From: Triticum aestivum
Taxonomy: Eukaryota; Streptophyta; Magnoliopsida; Poales; Poaceae
Assembly (NCBI RefSeq): GCF_018294505.1
Contig: NC_057809.1
Span: forward strand, 512,074,013 to 512,138,012
Direction of reading: 5' to 3'
Length of the DNA stretch: 64,000 nt
Position 1 is the stretch's first letter. The number at the start of each line of letters is the position of its first letter. The translations under genes were made by a program, and so were the position numbers. Below are positions 46,677-58,746 of this stretch, piece after piece. The notes under the pieces are model-generated. The model was not told the DNA's origin. It did not search any database and worked only from the letters and a program-made list of their open reading frames with translations.

Positions 46677-49600
46677 CAAAGATCACATTTGGGCACAACA
46701 ATACGATCCTCGAAGAAGAGAGTATCCTTATCATCAAGGCGGTAGCACTTGTACTTGGGTTGACTCTTGGCAATCCCAATCTTCACCTTCTTCACCATAG
46801 CATCAAGAAGTTGAGCCTCGTGAATCTGGTCTTCCAAAGTAGGAGAGACTTGAAGGTTGGCGAGGAAACCTTGAGGAACAACTTGCAAATTGAGTTTGCG
46901 GAAAGCTTCACAAAGCTCGGGTTGTTAAGGCTTGATTATCAGACTATTGCAGTAAGCCTTCCTGCTCAATGCGTCAGTAATCACATTGTCCTTGCCTGGA
47001 GTATACTCGATACTCGGATTATACTCTAGAATCATTTCGACCCAACGAGTCTGCCTGAGGTTGAGATTAGGCTGAGTGAAGATGTACTTGAGACTCTTGT
47101 GGTCAGTGAAGATGTCCACTTTTCTTCCCAATAAGAGATGTCTCCAAGTCAAAAGAGCATGCACAACTGCCGCCAATTCGAGGTCATGAGTGGGGTAGTT
47201 CTTCTCGTTGGGCTTCAACTGGCGAGAGGTATAACCACAACTTTCTTCTCTTGCATCAACACTGCACCAAGACCTTGAATAGAGGCATCGCAGAAGACCT
47301 CGAACGGTTTGGATTCATCAGGAGGAGTCAGAACTGGAGCAGTGACCAATTTATCTTTCAAAGTGTTGAAAGCGATGTCACATTCCGGATACCAAACATA
47401 CTTGACGTGCTTCTGGAGAAGGTTTGAAAGAGGCTTCGTGATCTTTGAAAAGTTCTCAACAAACCTTCGACAGTAGCTTGCGAGACCGAGCAAGCTACAG
47501 AGTTGCTTCACGTTCTGAGGTTGTTCCCAATTCACAATTGCAGACACCTTCTCAGGATTCACCGCAATGCCCTTGGCAGAGATGATATGCCCAAGATATA
47601 GAACCTCATCGAGCCAAAACTCGCACTTTGAGAACTTGGCGTAGAATTGATGTTCCCTGAGCTTATCGAGCACCAAACGCAAGTGCTTGGCATGATCTTC
47701 CTTGTTCTTCGAAAAGACCAGAATGTCGTTGAGATATACCAAAACGAAGTCATTTGTGTATGCGTTGAAGATGAAGTTCATCATGCGAGAGAAAGTCGAA
47801 GGAGCGTTGACGAGGCCAAAAGACATGACAGTGTATTCATATGAACCATAGCTTGTTCTGAAAGCCGTCTTGGGAATATCTTGCTCACGGATTCGAATCT
47901 GGTGATAACCCATATGGAGATGAAGCTTGGAGAATACTTGGGCACCTTTGAGTTGTTCGAACAGCTCATTGATGTTGGGAAGTGGGTATTTGTTCTTGAT
48001 AGTCTTCTTGTTCAATGGACGGTAGTCAACACAAAGTCGGTCCTTTCCATCCTTCTTCTTCACAAAAAGAACTCCACAACCCCACAGAGAAGAACTAGGT
48101 CGGATGAGACCCATTCTCTCTTGAATATCGAGTTGCTTCTTTGGCTCCTTCAACTCTTCAGGTCTGAGCTTGTAAGGACGCTTGCACACCGGTTCCGTGC
48201 CAGGCTCAAGATCGATGACGAATTCAACTGGCCGGTCCGGAGGCATTCCTGGAAGCTCTTCTGGAAAGACGTCTTGATATTCACAAATGACTGGAATTTG
48301 AGAGATGGCATCCAGTTCACCCTTCTCATTGAGAGAAAACAGACGGATGGTATCATCACGAGCGGCAAAGACAATTACATCCTCAGACGAATGAGTCAAT
48401 TGAATCTACCTGGCAGCACAATCAAGCTGAGCCTTGTGCTTAGAAAGCCAGTCCATTACAAGAATAAGATCAATATCCGAGTCACCAAGAACCATAGGGG
48501 AAGACAGAAATTTGTAGTCACCCAAAGTGATAGTAACATCCGGAACAATGGAGTTAGCATGCATGCGTCTACCGGGAGAGACAACTGCTATCGGTTTAGG
48601 CAAAACTTGCAAAGCCAACTCATGCTTAGATGCAAACGGTATTGAGATGAAACAATGCGATGCACCAGTGTCAAAAAGATCTTTAGCTGGAATATCGTTA
48701 ACATGAAGGTTACCCATGATGACATTTGACGAGTGCTCCGCCTGAGCTGCGTTCATCAAATTGACCTTGGCGTGCTTGGGGTTATGCTTGACCACAGCTG
48801 TACTTGCCGATCTCACAGGAGGAGGAGGAGGGAGACGCCTCTGATTGAAGCATTTGTTGGCATAGTGACCTTTCTGTTGGCACTTGTTGCACGTGACCTC
48901 TGAAAGCGGACGGTGATACGGAGCACTCGATCTTAGAGCTTGAGACGAAGTCTTGTTCTGAAAGCCAGGGTTGGGTGGGTGGGAAGATCCACTGCCACCT
49001 TTGCTCTTCTGTTGATACAGCTGACGGAACGGAGGAGGAGGAAGCCAATACTTCTGCTGCTTAGCCACTTGAGTAGAGGAAGAAGGAGTAGAATCTCTGA
49101 CTCGCTTCTTGGAAGCATCACACTTCAGTTGAGCAGCCTCTTGCTTCAATGCCATGTTGTAGAACTCATTGTACCTCAAGGGCTCAAAGAGAATAAGAGC
49201 TAGCTGGATTTCTTCTCTGAGACCACCCCTAAACTGGTATATCATGCTCTTCTCGTCAGGGACGTCCTGCTTAGCAAAGCAGGCGAGCTTCTGAAACAAC
49301 TTGTTGTAGTCATACACAGACATGGAGCCTTGCTTCAGGTTGCGGAATTCCTCACGCTTGCTTTCAACCACTCTCTGAGGAATATGATGAGCTTTGAAGT
49401 CTTGACAAAATTCATCCCAGGTAATTACACGGCCTCCTCTGGACTCTTTGTACTGCTGGAACCATTCTGCAGCTTGGTCTTTGAGTTGGAAGGAAGCGAA
49501 CTTGACAAAGTCCTTAGGCCTGACGTTACTGCACTCGAAATGCTTGCACAACTCCACGAGCCAATCGTCAGCATCAGTTGCCTCAACACAATTGCTGAAG

Positions 49601-49806
49601 GTCTTTGGCTGGTTAGCAAGGAACTGGTTGAGTGAAGCAAAGTGATTCTAGTTGTTGCCTTGGTTTGCTTGATTGCGCTCTTGGAGAATTTGCATGATCA
49701 ACTGCGTGTTTGCATTGGTAGCAGCCATCACAGCTTGCCATGCCTCCGGAGGAGGAGGTGGTGGTGGCGGATCAGGATTCAGAGTCGTGCGCGTTGGAGG
49801 AGCCAT
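46677..49806 (-). pseudogene. gag-pol: M2 gag-pol, lacking most of integrase and the middle of the chromodomain region
   Basis: It reads from ATG 49806 (MAPPTRTTLNPDPPPPP; an in-frame Met also lies upstream) to the deletion junction. Gag, zinc knuckle [14 protein letters not shown], protease [12 protein letters not shown], RNase H and the start of integrase are present. TAG at 49650 and 48408 replace CAG of M1, and TAA at 46927 is shared with M1. A one-base deletion near 47235 (ataaccac for ataagccac in M1) shifts the frame between RT and RNase H. RT has lost two catalytic residues: the first motif reads FSKLHLHM instead of FSKLDLRM, and the second reads VYLNDILVF instead of VYLDDILVF (codon 47728-47730). 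It is therefore dead as an enzyme regardless of the stops. Confidence 0.9.
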
Positions 49807-50737
49807 CCTGAAGAGGTTGACATCCATTAGCACACTGATAGACAAAAATTGCAGCTGAATCAAGCGGGTTGAAATTGCAACATATAGTCTTCACATCCGA
49901 ACAAAATGAACGAATGCATTCCAATAGAAATGGTCACATATCCATAAATTGAGAAGCCACTTAGAATTTAGGTAGAGGAATAAATCAACAAGGTACGGAG
50001 CAAGAACAAATACTCGGTAAGGATCACCCGATCTCAAACCAAATATCCGTGGAAGAAGAACTAGAGCTACAAGAATTCCCACCTATGAAACTCCCAAACC
50101 TTTCCAGTTATGCAATCAGGTGTTGGGGATACAGGGGAAGCATAATATCTCACCCAAATCTAGCAAATCCTACATCCAGCTGTATCCATCCTTCAACACA
50201 TAACCGAGAAAAAACTTCGGAAATCGTCTACCTCAACCTTTGAAAAGCATCCGTTATACAAGTTATGGCAATACTCCCGAACTCCCGCCCAAGTACTGGG
50301 TGGCGTCGAGGTTATCTCACCAACAACTGCATAAAAGAGATTTTCGATGTCGGCGAACTAAACTCAGGTATTCCAGAACTTCAACAATAAAATTGTGACG
50401 ACAACACCTCGGAGCTCAACTCCCCGGGACACTGCCACAACCCCTAAATGACAGGAGGCACCAAGAACAATGTTCTCGTCACAAATCCATCGGAACGATT
50501 CCAAAATACCCGCGTGATCCTAAATTTTTTTAGTGAAATTTGAGAAGAGAAGAGTCAAAACTCTACGTCAGTATGCCTTACTAGAGCGATGAAGGGACTG
50601 GGGAGTAAAAAGAATTCCTAAACTCTCCGATATATAATTCCTAAAAGACTCAAAACATTTTTCTAGACTCAACTCGTCAGCTAATTCGATCAAGCAGTGG
50701 GGGCTCCTAAGGTCGGGGAAGGCTCTGATTACCAACT
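49807..50737 (-). other. M2 leader between LTR-3 and gag, with primer-binding site
   Basis: Counterpart of 28540-29471. The priming site is at plus 50722-50734 with the same extra base as in M1. No coding frame. Confidence 0.7.
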
Positions 50738-53700
50738 TGTAACGCCCTCGATGCGGCTATATCTCCTACGTGTCGAAGCACGACTTAGAGGCATAACCGA
50801 ATTGAAAGCAATGTCGCAAGTAAGGTAATCTTCACAACATCCCATGTAATAGATAATAAGGGGAAAAGCTACATAGTTGTCTTACACTCGCCACGTCACA
50901 CAAAGTACATAAATAGCATTGCATCAACCAATACAATCATGGTCCGACTACGGTACCAAAATAAAAGATCAACCCCAACAAGCGACATGGTCCCGATCGC
51001 CCCAACTGGGCACCACTACTGATCATCAGGGAAAGACACATAGTAATGGCGTGAGTCTTCGTCGAACTCCCACTTGAGCTCAAGCACATCATCTGGAACA
51101 GAGTCATCGGGCCCTGCATCTGGTTTGGAAGTAATCTGTGAGCCACGGGGACTCAGCAATCTCGCACCCTCGCGATCAAGACTATTTAAGCTTATAGGAA
51201 AGGCAAGGTAATATGTGGAGCTGCAGCAAGCGACTAGCATGTATAGTGGCCAACCTGTTCGCAAAAGAGAGCGAGAAGAGAAAGCAAAGCACGAATGAAG
51301 AACTAGAGAACCAACTACGGAAAGCATTACTCCAACACCGTGTTCACTTCCCGGACTCCGCCAAGAAGAGACCATCACGGTAACACACACAGTTGATTCA
51401 TTTTAATTAAGTTAAGGTTCAAGTTATCTACAACCGGACATTAACAAATTCCCATCTGCCCATAATCGCGGGCACGACTTTCGAAAGTTCAAATCCCTGC
51501 AGGGGAGTCCCAACTTAGCCCATGACAAGCTCTCACGGTCAATGAAGGATATACCTTCTCCCGAGACATTCCAATCAGACTCGGCATCCCGGTTCTACAA
51601 GACACTTCGACAAGTTAAAACAAATCCAGCAACACCGCCCGAATGTGCCGACAAATCCCGATAGGAGCTGCACATATCTCATTCTCAGGGCACACTCAGA
51701 TTGTCCAAGGTACGGGTAGGCCAGCCCAGAGTTGCCCCTGGTGGCCACCGGCAGCTGACAGGTTGGACCAACACTTAGAGGAGCACTGGCCCGGGGGGGG
51801 GGGTTAAATAAGATGACCCTCGGGCTCCGGAAACCCAAGGGAAAAGAGGCTAGGTGGCAAATGGTAAAACCAAGGTTGGGCATTGCTGGAGGAGTTTTAT
51901 TCAACGCAAAATCCGGGAACATAACACCGATATGACGGAAACTAGGGCGGCAAGAGTGGAACAAAACACTAGGCAAAAAGGCCAAGCCTTCCACCCTTTA
52001 CCAAGTATACAGGTGCATTAAGATAACATGATAATATAGTGATATCCCAACAAGAAACTAATGTTCCAACAAGGAACGATCTCCAATGTTCACCTGCAAC
52101 TAGCAACACTATAAGAGGGGCTGAGCAAAGCGGTAACATAGCCAAACAACGGTTTGCTAGGACATGGTGGGTTAGAGGTTTGACATGGCAATTTGGGAGG
52201 CATGATAAGCAAGTGGTAGGCATCGTAGCATAGGCATAGCAAAAGAGCGAGCATCTAGCAAAGCAAAGATAGAAGTGATTTCGAGGTTATGATCATCTTG
52301 CCTGCAAAGTTGTCAGAGTTGACTGGATCCTCGAAAGCGAACTCAACGGGCTCCTCGTTAGCGAACTCATCTCCTGGCTCTACCCAAACAAGACAAACAA
52401 GCAAAAGGAACACAATCAACCACATGCAAATGCTCGAGCAACATGATGCAAACATGGTATGCTATGCGGGATGCGATATGGGATGTGTATGGAAGGTTTG
52501 ACAAGGAATGAATGAACCTGGCCTCAACTTGGAAATCCAAGAGTGCCACTGGAAAGGTGAGGTGATTTCAGTTGAAATCGATATAAAGATCATGGGAATC
52601 GGATGCACGGTTTGGAAATGGAAAGCAAAACAAACATGGCACCGATCTGCGATAAACAGCAAGTAGCCATATAAATGTATCAAGATAATTATGCTACAGC
52701 ACTCAAACATGGCAACAAAATACATGGCAGGGATCCACTCATAAAGCTTGACAAAAGATGAGACTGAGCTACGGCCAATTCATCCATTGACAGGTTCAAA
52801 TAAGCATGGCAAAAGAGCAATTGGTGAACAGGTTTCAGACTTAGTGAAATTAACACCAGCCTGGAATTTCAGATCAGACGGCACACTTTGGAGCATGAAA
52901 ACTAGATGCTACGGGAACTTAACAAGGCAAAGCAATGCATGGCATGAAGATACTCAAAGAGCTTAACAAAAGTCCCTTAGTGACCTTGAGCCAAAAGGGA
53001 TCAGAAAATACAATTGCAAGCATGTGAACATGGCAAAAACATAATCAGATCTCAGACTTAGTGAAAAACTGGAGCATGCAAATATCTTAACGAGTAGGCA
53101 TGTTCACGAGCTCGATGCACTCACTACAGAGCATGGCATGACAATATAAGCATACACCAATCAAGAATACATATTACATAATCTAGACATGGCAAGAACA
53201 ACAACATAGCATGCATGGGTTAACAACAACATCCTCAGCAAAATCGCTAGCAAGTAGACAATCTGCCCAGATTCACGAAATAGCAAAAGTAGAGCTCGAT
53301 TGACTCAAGCTAGGGTGCTCCATAATTACAAACAAAGACAAGGATGGATAGAGAACCACAAGATTAACAAATCACCCTTACTGATCATCCTCAAAAGAGG
53401 CACGGATCACTAGGAAACAACATGAACATATGGCATATTGATAAGAACAGATCAAGGACTTAGTGGAATTGCTAAGTCCCTGAAATCAGCATTAACGAAT
53501 GCACCACTTTGCAAGCTTGTGCTAGTCACCACACATAACACAAAAATACATGGATAGCACCTCTGGAAAGATGGCATGGCATATAACAAAACACATGTAG
53601 AGCTCAGGAGCATATCATGCATACACTAAACATGGCAAAAATGACAAATAGCTATTTGGTGCAGCAGATCTGACAATTAACTCAAATAGCTCTCTTCCAA

Positions 53701-54938
53701 CAGCATTTCGGGCATCAAGATGAGCTCAAATGAAAATTATGCAATGAGATGAAATTATGTGCTCTCTGAGACGAGCATTTCGATATGCTACACGCCCAAA
53801 ACGGATCTACGGATGCAAAGTTATAGCATGAGGAACATTGCAAAATAGTTAGGGTTTCTGAGAAAAAGTCAACACCTCGATCTAGATCTGGCCGACACTG
53901 TAGCACGCGCGAACTTCAAGGTTCAACGTCGCCGGAGTCGAGGTCGTCGGAGGAAGGAGGCTGGCCGGACTTGCCGGGGAGAGGAGGGGCTCGCTGGGGT
54001 GTCGGGCGGCGAGGTAGAACGGAGGCGAGGGCGGCGGTGCTTGGGAAAGCCGGAGTGGGGCGGTGCCGACCGGTGAGGAGGAGGCGGCCGTAGTCGTCGA
54101 CGCTAGTGAGGGACACGGCGGCCGGCGCGGTGGCCTGCGGCGGAGGAGAGAGGCGCGGGGCGGCTCGGCTCTCCCAGGCGGCGGGGCGCGGTCGATGGGC
54201 CTCGGGGGCCTGGGGCGGGCTCCGCGGGCCGGCGGGATTCGCGGCGAAGTGTGGCGCGCGGGCGATGACGTGGCGTGTCAGGAGTGGTTGGCGGCGGGGG
54301 CGGACATGTCCGGCCAATGAGGTTTCGTCCGGCGGCGGCGGGGTAGGTGGATCTAGGGTTTCAGGGGAGAAGAACCCGTGGATTTCGGAGGGGGTGATAT
54401 TTATAGGCATATAGGGAGCTAGGAGTGTCTAAATGAGGTGCGGTTTTTGGCCACGCGATCATGATCGAACGCTCTAGATGATGGAAAGAGTTTTGGTGGG
54501 TTTTGGGCCAAATTGGAAAGGTGTTGGGCTGCAACACACACGAGGTCTTTTCAGTCCCTCGGTTAACCGTTGGAGTATCAAACGAAGTCCAAATGGTACG
54601 AAACTTGACAGGCGGTTTACCGGTAGTAAACAAAGGCCGCTTGGCAAGTCTCGGCCCAATCTGGAAATGTTTAACCCCCACACACGGAAGGAAGGTAGAA
54701 AGGACCACCGGAGGAGATAGGAGCGCCGGAATGCAAAACGGACAACGGGGAAAATGCTCGGATGCATTAGACGAACACGTATGCAAATGCAATGCACATG
54801 ATGACATGATATGGGATGCATGACAACGGCAACAACACACGGAGACAAAAACCCAAACCCAAGGAAATAAAATAACTTAGCGTCGGAAACGGCAAGAGTT
54901 GGAGTACATATTAGGTAAATTACATCCGGGGTGTTACA
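50738..54938 (-). repeat. LTR-3 of compound M (5' LTR of M2)
   Basis: 4201 bp, gap-free, so the best copy of this LTR here. Minus-strand TATA box at 54398-54405, about 535 bp from the 5' end on that strand, which leaves about 3.6 kb of R-U5. It ends at the tttag target duplication. Confidence 0.9.
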
Positions 54939-55547
54939 TTTAGCCTACTAAGCCTTTCTCGGGAGTGACCGGCGGCTCTACTACCCCGATCGGGCAGGTC
55001 TACCTCCCCGTTACCTTCGGAGAACGCAACGACTACCGCACCGAACTCATCGACTTCGACGTCGTCTACATCCACCTACCATACAATGCCATCCTCGGGT
55101 ATCCATCCCTGGCCAAGTTCATGGCGGTGACTCATCACGGCTACAATGTCCTCAAGATGCCGGGAAGTGGGGAATCATCAGTCCCGTGCGAAGAAAGAGA
55201 TGTGGTGTGCTCCCTCGAGCGTGCCTTCCAAGCTGCAACAATCGACAACCCCGATAGTCAAGGCGAGTGCCCTCCTGAGGCCACCCCCAAGAAGAAGAAG
55301 AAATTGCGCCAAGCAGGGCCTCAGGCAAGCGGCGCCTCGTCAGGATCGGCGCCCGCGCTTGGGGCGCCTCCTTCAGCGCCCCTCTTGGGCAGGGCTCGGT
55401 GGCTCTCTTCTGGAGGGCCTCAGACTCTTCCAGCATCACAAGCGAGGCGCTTGGGCACCACTTGGAGGCGTGCTTCGCGGCACGTTTCCCTCAGGAGAAC
55501 GCAGGGCAAGGAGTGCCCACCGTTCAGGAGTTCATCACCAAAACCAC
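54939..55547 (+). pseudogene. Element A protease, C-terminal half, and start of pol, cut again by element B
   Basis: It resumes after the 35 kb insertion with codons for PTKPFSGVTGGSTTPIGQVY, then GERNDYRTELIDFDVVYIHL and LPYNAILGYPSLAKFMAVTH, conserved in Tat-type protease regions. A Lys-rich linker follows (PKKKKKLRQAG). Near 55400 the reading moves to another frame (ALGHHLEACFAARFPQ, VPTVQEFITKT). It stops at 55547 where element B begins, with candidate target duplication accac (55543-55547). RT and beyond should lie right of the window. Confidence 0.82.
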
Positions 55548-57054
55548 TGATAAGTACATTTCCTATTCATATTTTGGCACACAAACACACCATTTATTGT
55601 GATCTGATGATCCATTCTTGTTGTGAACTCTGATATATTTGAATGAAAATCATATAAAAGATCATTTACTCATCATTTGATTATTTTGCAGAAAAGTGCA
55701 CAAAGGCACTATAAACTTCAAGATTCGGACAAGTTGGCTATTGAGAAGAGAGAAGGGCAGGAAAGAAGTGAAGAAAGGGACTTGAGCGAGAAGAATTGAA
55801 GTAATCAAGGGGCCAAGCTATAGATGGCAGGACCAACTTGGGAAGAAATAAGAGATGTAGCAGGGCCAAATCGTAATGTGGCAGATCACAGGAGGGGATC
55901 AAAATCCCTAGCGCAGCCTAAATTCCCCTCGGGCCTGGCATCTCATCTCTCTCCCTCACCCTTCCTTCTCCACCTCTGGCCGCCGCCACGGCTAGGCCGG
56001 CGTGGTGGTGTGCCTCTGCACCATCAGCACACCCACCACAAACATCCACCACTCACCACCAACTTCATCCACCAGCGCCACCATCTCAAGCCACCGCCGC
56101 ACCTCGTGCGCCCGACCAGACATGGGCGAGCATGGGCGTCTGATCCTCCGTGTGACGTCTCCCTCTCTGCCGATCCTCTCTTCCTGATGCCCCTGCAGCT
56201 CCTTCTCTTTGCGCCTCCTTTGCTGATTCTCTGCTCTGAACCTCAAGTTGCCAATGCCTCTTCTTCTTCTCTGAACCCAAACTCTGTTGTTCGCTGCTCC
56301 ACTTTCTTTGTTGCTGCTTCTTCTTCTCACGCCCCCTGCTGCTTCTCTCCTCATGTCCCTACTGCTTTTCTCCTCACGCCCCTGCTGCTGCTCCATTCCC
56401 AATCTTGCTGTTGTTCTCTCTCACACACACACACAAATTTCTGTAATCTTCAGAAGTGTTATAACTAATACTATGTAATGTTTAGTCTTGATAAGTGTAG
56501 GATCCTGCTGCTTGGCTCAGTTTCGAATTTATAATATAAATGCTTAATTAGTATGTCCTGAGTAGTTGATACCTTGTCACTTAGAGAAGTACTTGATCTG
56601 TTATACTTTGTTTAGTGAAATAGTAATCCTCATATGTGTGTGGTGTCCTGTGAGATATACGTATGTGTGTGTTTGTGATGAGATACATATATTATGTCCT
56701 ACAACCTTGTTTCTTCCCTCTGTCATACTTGCTGTTATTATACGTATTCTTGTCTTGTTGATTTCCTTTTGTTGTTTAAGTAGTAAAACCTGTGCTAGTA
56801 TTGTAGTTTCTCAAGTAATGAAAATACCAAAAACATAGTGAGTAAAATCTGAATTTCCCTTTGTTGTTTGTCAGTTTCTTTGTCAACGATCTTTGGGAAC
56901 AACCTTGTTAGTTTAGGTTTTATTTTCAGTTTTCATCACCCAATTCTATGTCACCTAGCTTTAGCCGAGCGTTGTTGCCGTCGCCTAGTCCCCGTGGAGA
57001 ACATGGCATCTGTAGTTTTGTGCGTAAAAACCCCACTATACTTTCAATTGATCA
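55548..57054 (+). repeat. 5' LTR of element B
   Basis: About 1507 bp starting tgataagtacatttcc; the right border (gatca before ttttggcgcc) is judged from the priming site. The first 530 bases match 59923-60456 with scattered changes, roughly one in twenty by eye. It contains a (CA)n run at about 56421. Confidence 0.82.
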
Positions 57055-57057
57055 TTT

Positions 57058-57075
57058 TGGCGCCGTTGCCGGGGA
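57058..57075 (+). promoter_or_regulatory. Primer-binding site of element B
   Basis: tggcgccgttgccgggga follows the LTR. This is the Asp-tRNA-type site characteristic of the Athila lineage. Confidence 0.8.
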
Positions 57076-57300
57076 CTAGCGTCGAGCGATTATGTTGGTT
57101 ATAGACTAGGTTTATTTTAGTTTCGTGTTTAATTCGTCGTGTGTTTCATTTTCCGTGTTTCTTTTCTTTTATTTTATTTTCCTTGCTGTTGCTTCGGCTT
57201 ATTAGGATACTAAACTTCTAACTAGTGTTTACTATTTATGAGTGTGCGTAGGAAATCTGAACTATTTACAGATTGATTGATAACTACACTTGGTTGAGAG

Positions 57301-58746
57301 ATGTCGATGCTTCGTGATCTTTGGATGCCATGCAGCCAGTGCTATCTCGCAGGACCAATTTGGCCATCTATCAAGGCAGAGAATTTTGAGCTAAAGCCTA
57401 GTCTTATTGCTTTGGTTCAACAACAATAGTTTGGAGGACTGTCTACTGAGGATCCCTATGAGCACTTACACCGAGTCATGGAGTATTCAGATACAGTCAA
57501 GTACCATGGAGTTCCTCAAGATGCAATCATGTGCAGGTTGTTCACATTCTCTCTTCGCGATAATGCTTGTGCTTGGTATCAATCCTTGCCATCAAGGTCA
57601 TACAGTTGGAATGAGATATCACAAGCTTTCTTGGATAAATATTTCCCACTACACAAATAGTCGGCAATTCAAGATGAGATCTTCAATTTCGTTCAGCGTG
57701 AAGGCGAGAGCTTGTATGATGCTTGGGAGAGATACAAAGGCTTATTCAAGAGATGTCCTAATCATGGGCTCTAGAGATGGTTAGAGTTGCAGATATTCTA
57801 CAGAGGATTGACTTCGGACACTCGATCTTACGTCGATATGGCAGCGGGTGGAGCTATTGCAAACAAGACACTTGATGATGCTTTTCTGCTGATTGAGAGC
57901 ATAGCTTTCCACTAACTTCAGTGGTACAATGAGAAGCCACCCTATGATTCATTGGTTTGCTTGCGACAAATCACTACACCGCAGCCACCAATTGTTACAC
58001 AAAATCCTGAACCTCTATCTCAGTGTGACAAGATTGAGCTTGCATGCATTATCTTTGACGATGATGATACCATTCTAGTTGACACGCACGCTACAGATCA
58101 TATGGATACTAGTGTTGGAGATTCAGTTTTGCATTGTGATGATTCTTCCATGGATGAGCCAGAGCTGTAGTTAGTTGCTTTTGATATTGAGGAGACACCT
58201 TTAGATGATATTGATTATGTTCTGCTAGAGCCAGATATGGAGAAGTTCACCTTCGATGATGTTAGCTGCATGGATTCCTCAACACTTGAGCCCGAGATGG
58301 AGAGCTTCATGGTTGATTATGGTGAGGTGGATTCAGATGTCAAGGAGCCAAGCTCTACTATTTCACTTGTTGACACGAGTCCGGTTGAAATTTCTACTAC
58401 CACACCTCACTTGGTATCTTCAATTGAGGTAGTCCTGAAGCTTCTTCCTAACTATCTCAGGTATGATCTCAGCTTTCTGGACAAGACATGTCATATCACT
58501 GATATTGCCTATGCGCCATGTGACTTGTTGTTGATACATGTTCCTGATTTGCTCAGTAGATATACTTATATGATAGGGTACTCTATTGATGACTTAGAGG
58601 GCATTATCTCTGTCACTTGTATTGGCTTGGTTGTTGAGTGTTCTTTCAGGTTGATGCTCGTGTACCATTTACTGCAAGTTAACCGAGTTCGAGATGACAT
58701 TCCCTGGGATCCTGGTGGATTCACGCATGGTGATGAGGAGAAGTAG
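57301..58746 (+). pseudogene. gag: Element B gag-type frame, 482 codons with five internal stops
   Basis: One frame runs from ATG 57301 (MSMLRDLWMPCSQC) to TAG 58744. Internal stops are TAG at 57427, 57658, 57772 and 58168, and TAA at 57913, all in places where Gln would fit. The first part is an Athila-type gag core: FGGLSTEDPYEHLHRVMEY, FSLRDNACAWYQSLPSR, SQAFLDKYFPLHK, GESLYDAWERYKGLF and FYRGLTSDTRSYVDM. The second part (after about 57950) is acidic, Asp/Glu-rich (IIFDDDDTILVD, LEPDMEKFTFDDV), and ends in a more hydrophobic region (YAPCDLLLIHVPDLLSRY). I do not recognise this second part. No protease or RT motif is seen. Confidence 0.8.

Larger units (their letters stand above)
19591..54938 (-). 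mobile_element. Compound M: minus-oriented chromodomain Gypsy with three LTRs and two internal regions
   Basis: Order on the plus strand is LTR-1 (19591-24096), internal M1 (24097-29471), LTR-2 (29472-33681), internal M2 (33682-33781 and 46677-50737, split by G2), LTR-3 (50738-54938). LTRs are 4.2 kb and begin tgtaacgccc / end gtgttaca on the plus strand. The whole block is flanked by ttcag (19586-19590) and tttag (54939-54943), one mismatch apart, inside the protease codons of element A. A single target duplication around three LTRs points to one insertion followed by unequal LTR recombination. The chromodomain and tRNA-iMet-like priming site place it in the Del/Tekay-type Gypsy group. Confidence 0.88.

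Noticed and set aside
46661..47029. Plus-strand frames over M2 (46661-47029, 47881-48645) as genes
   Set aside because: They are antisense shadows of minus-strand integrase, RT and protease.
55797..56480. Frames in the element B LTR (55824-56468, 55992-56402 and 60199-60459)
   Set aside because: They are LTR sequence, low complexity, on both strands, and not conserved as protein between the two LTR copies.
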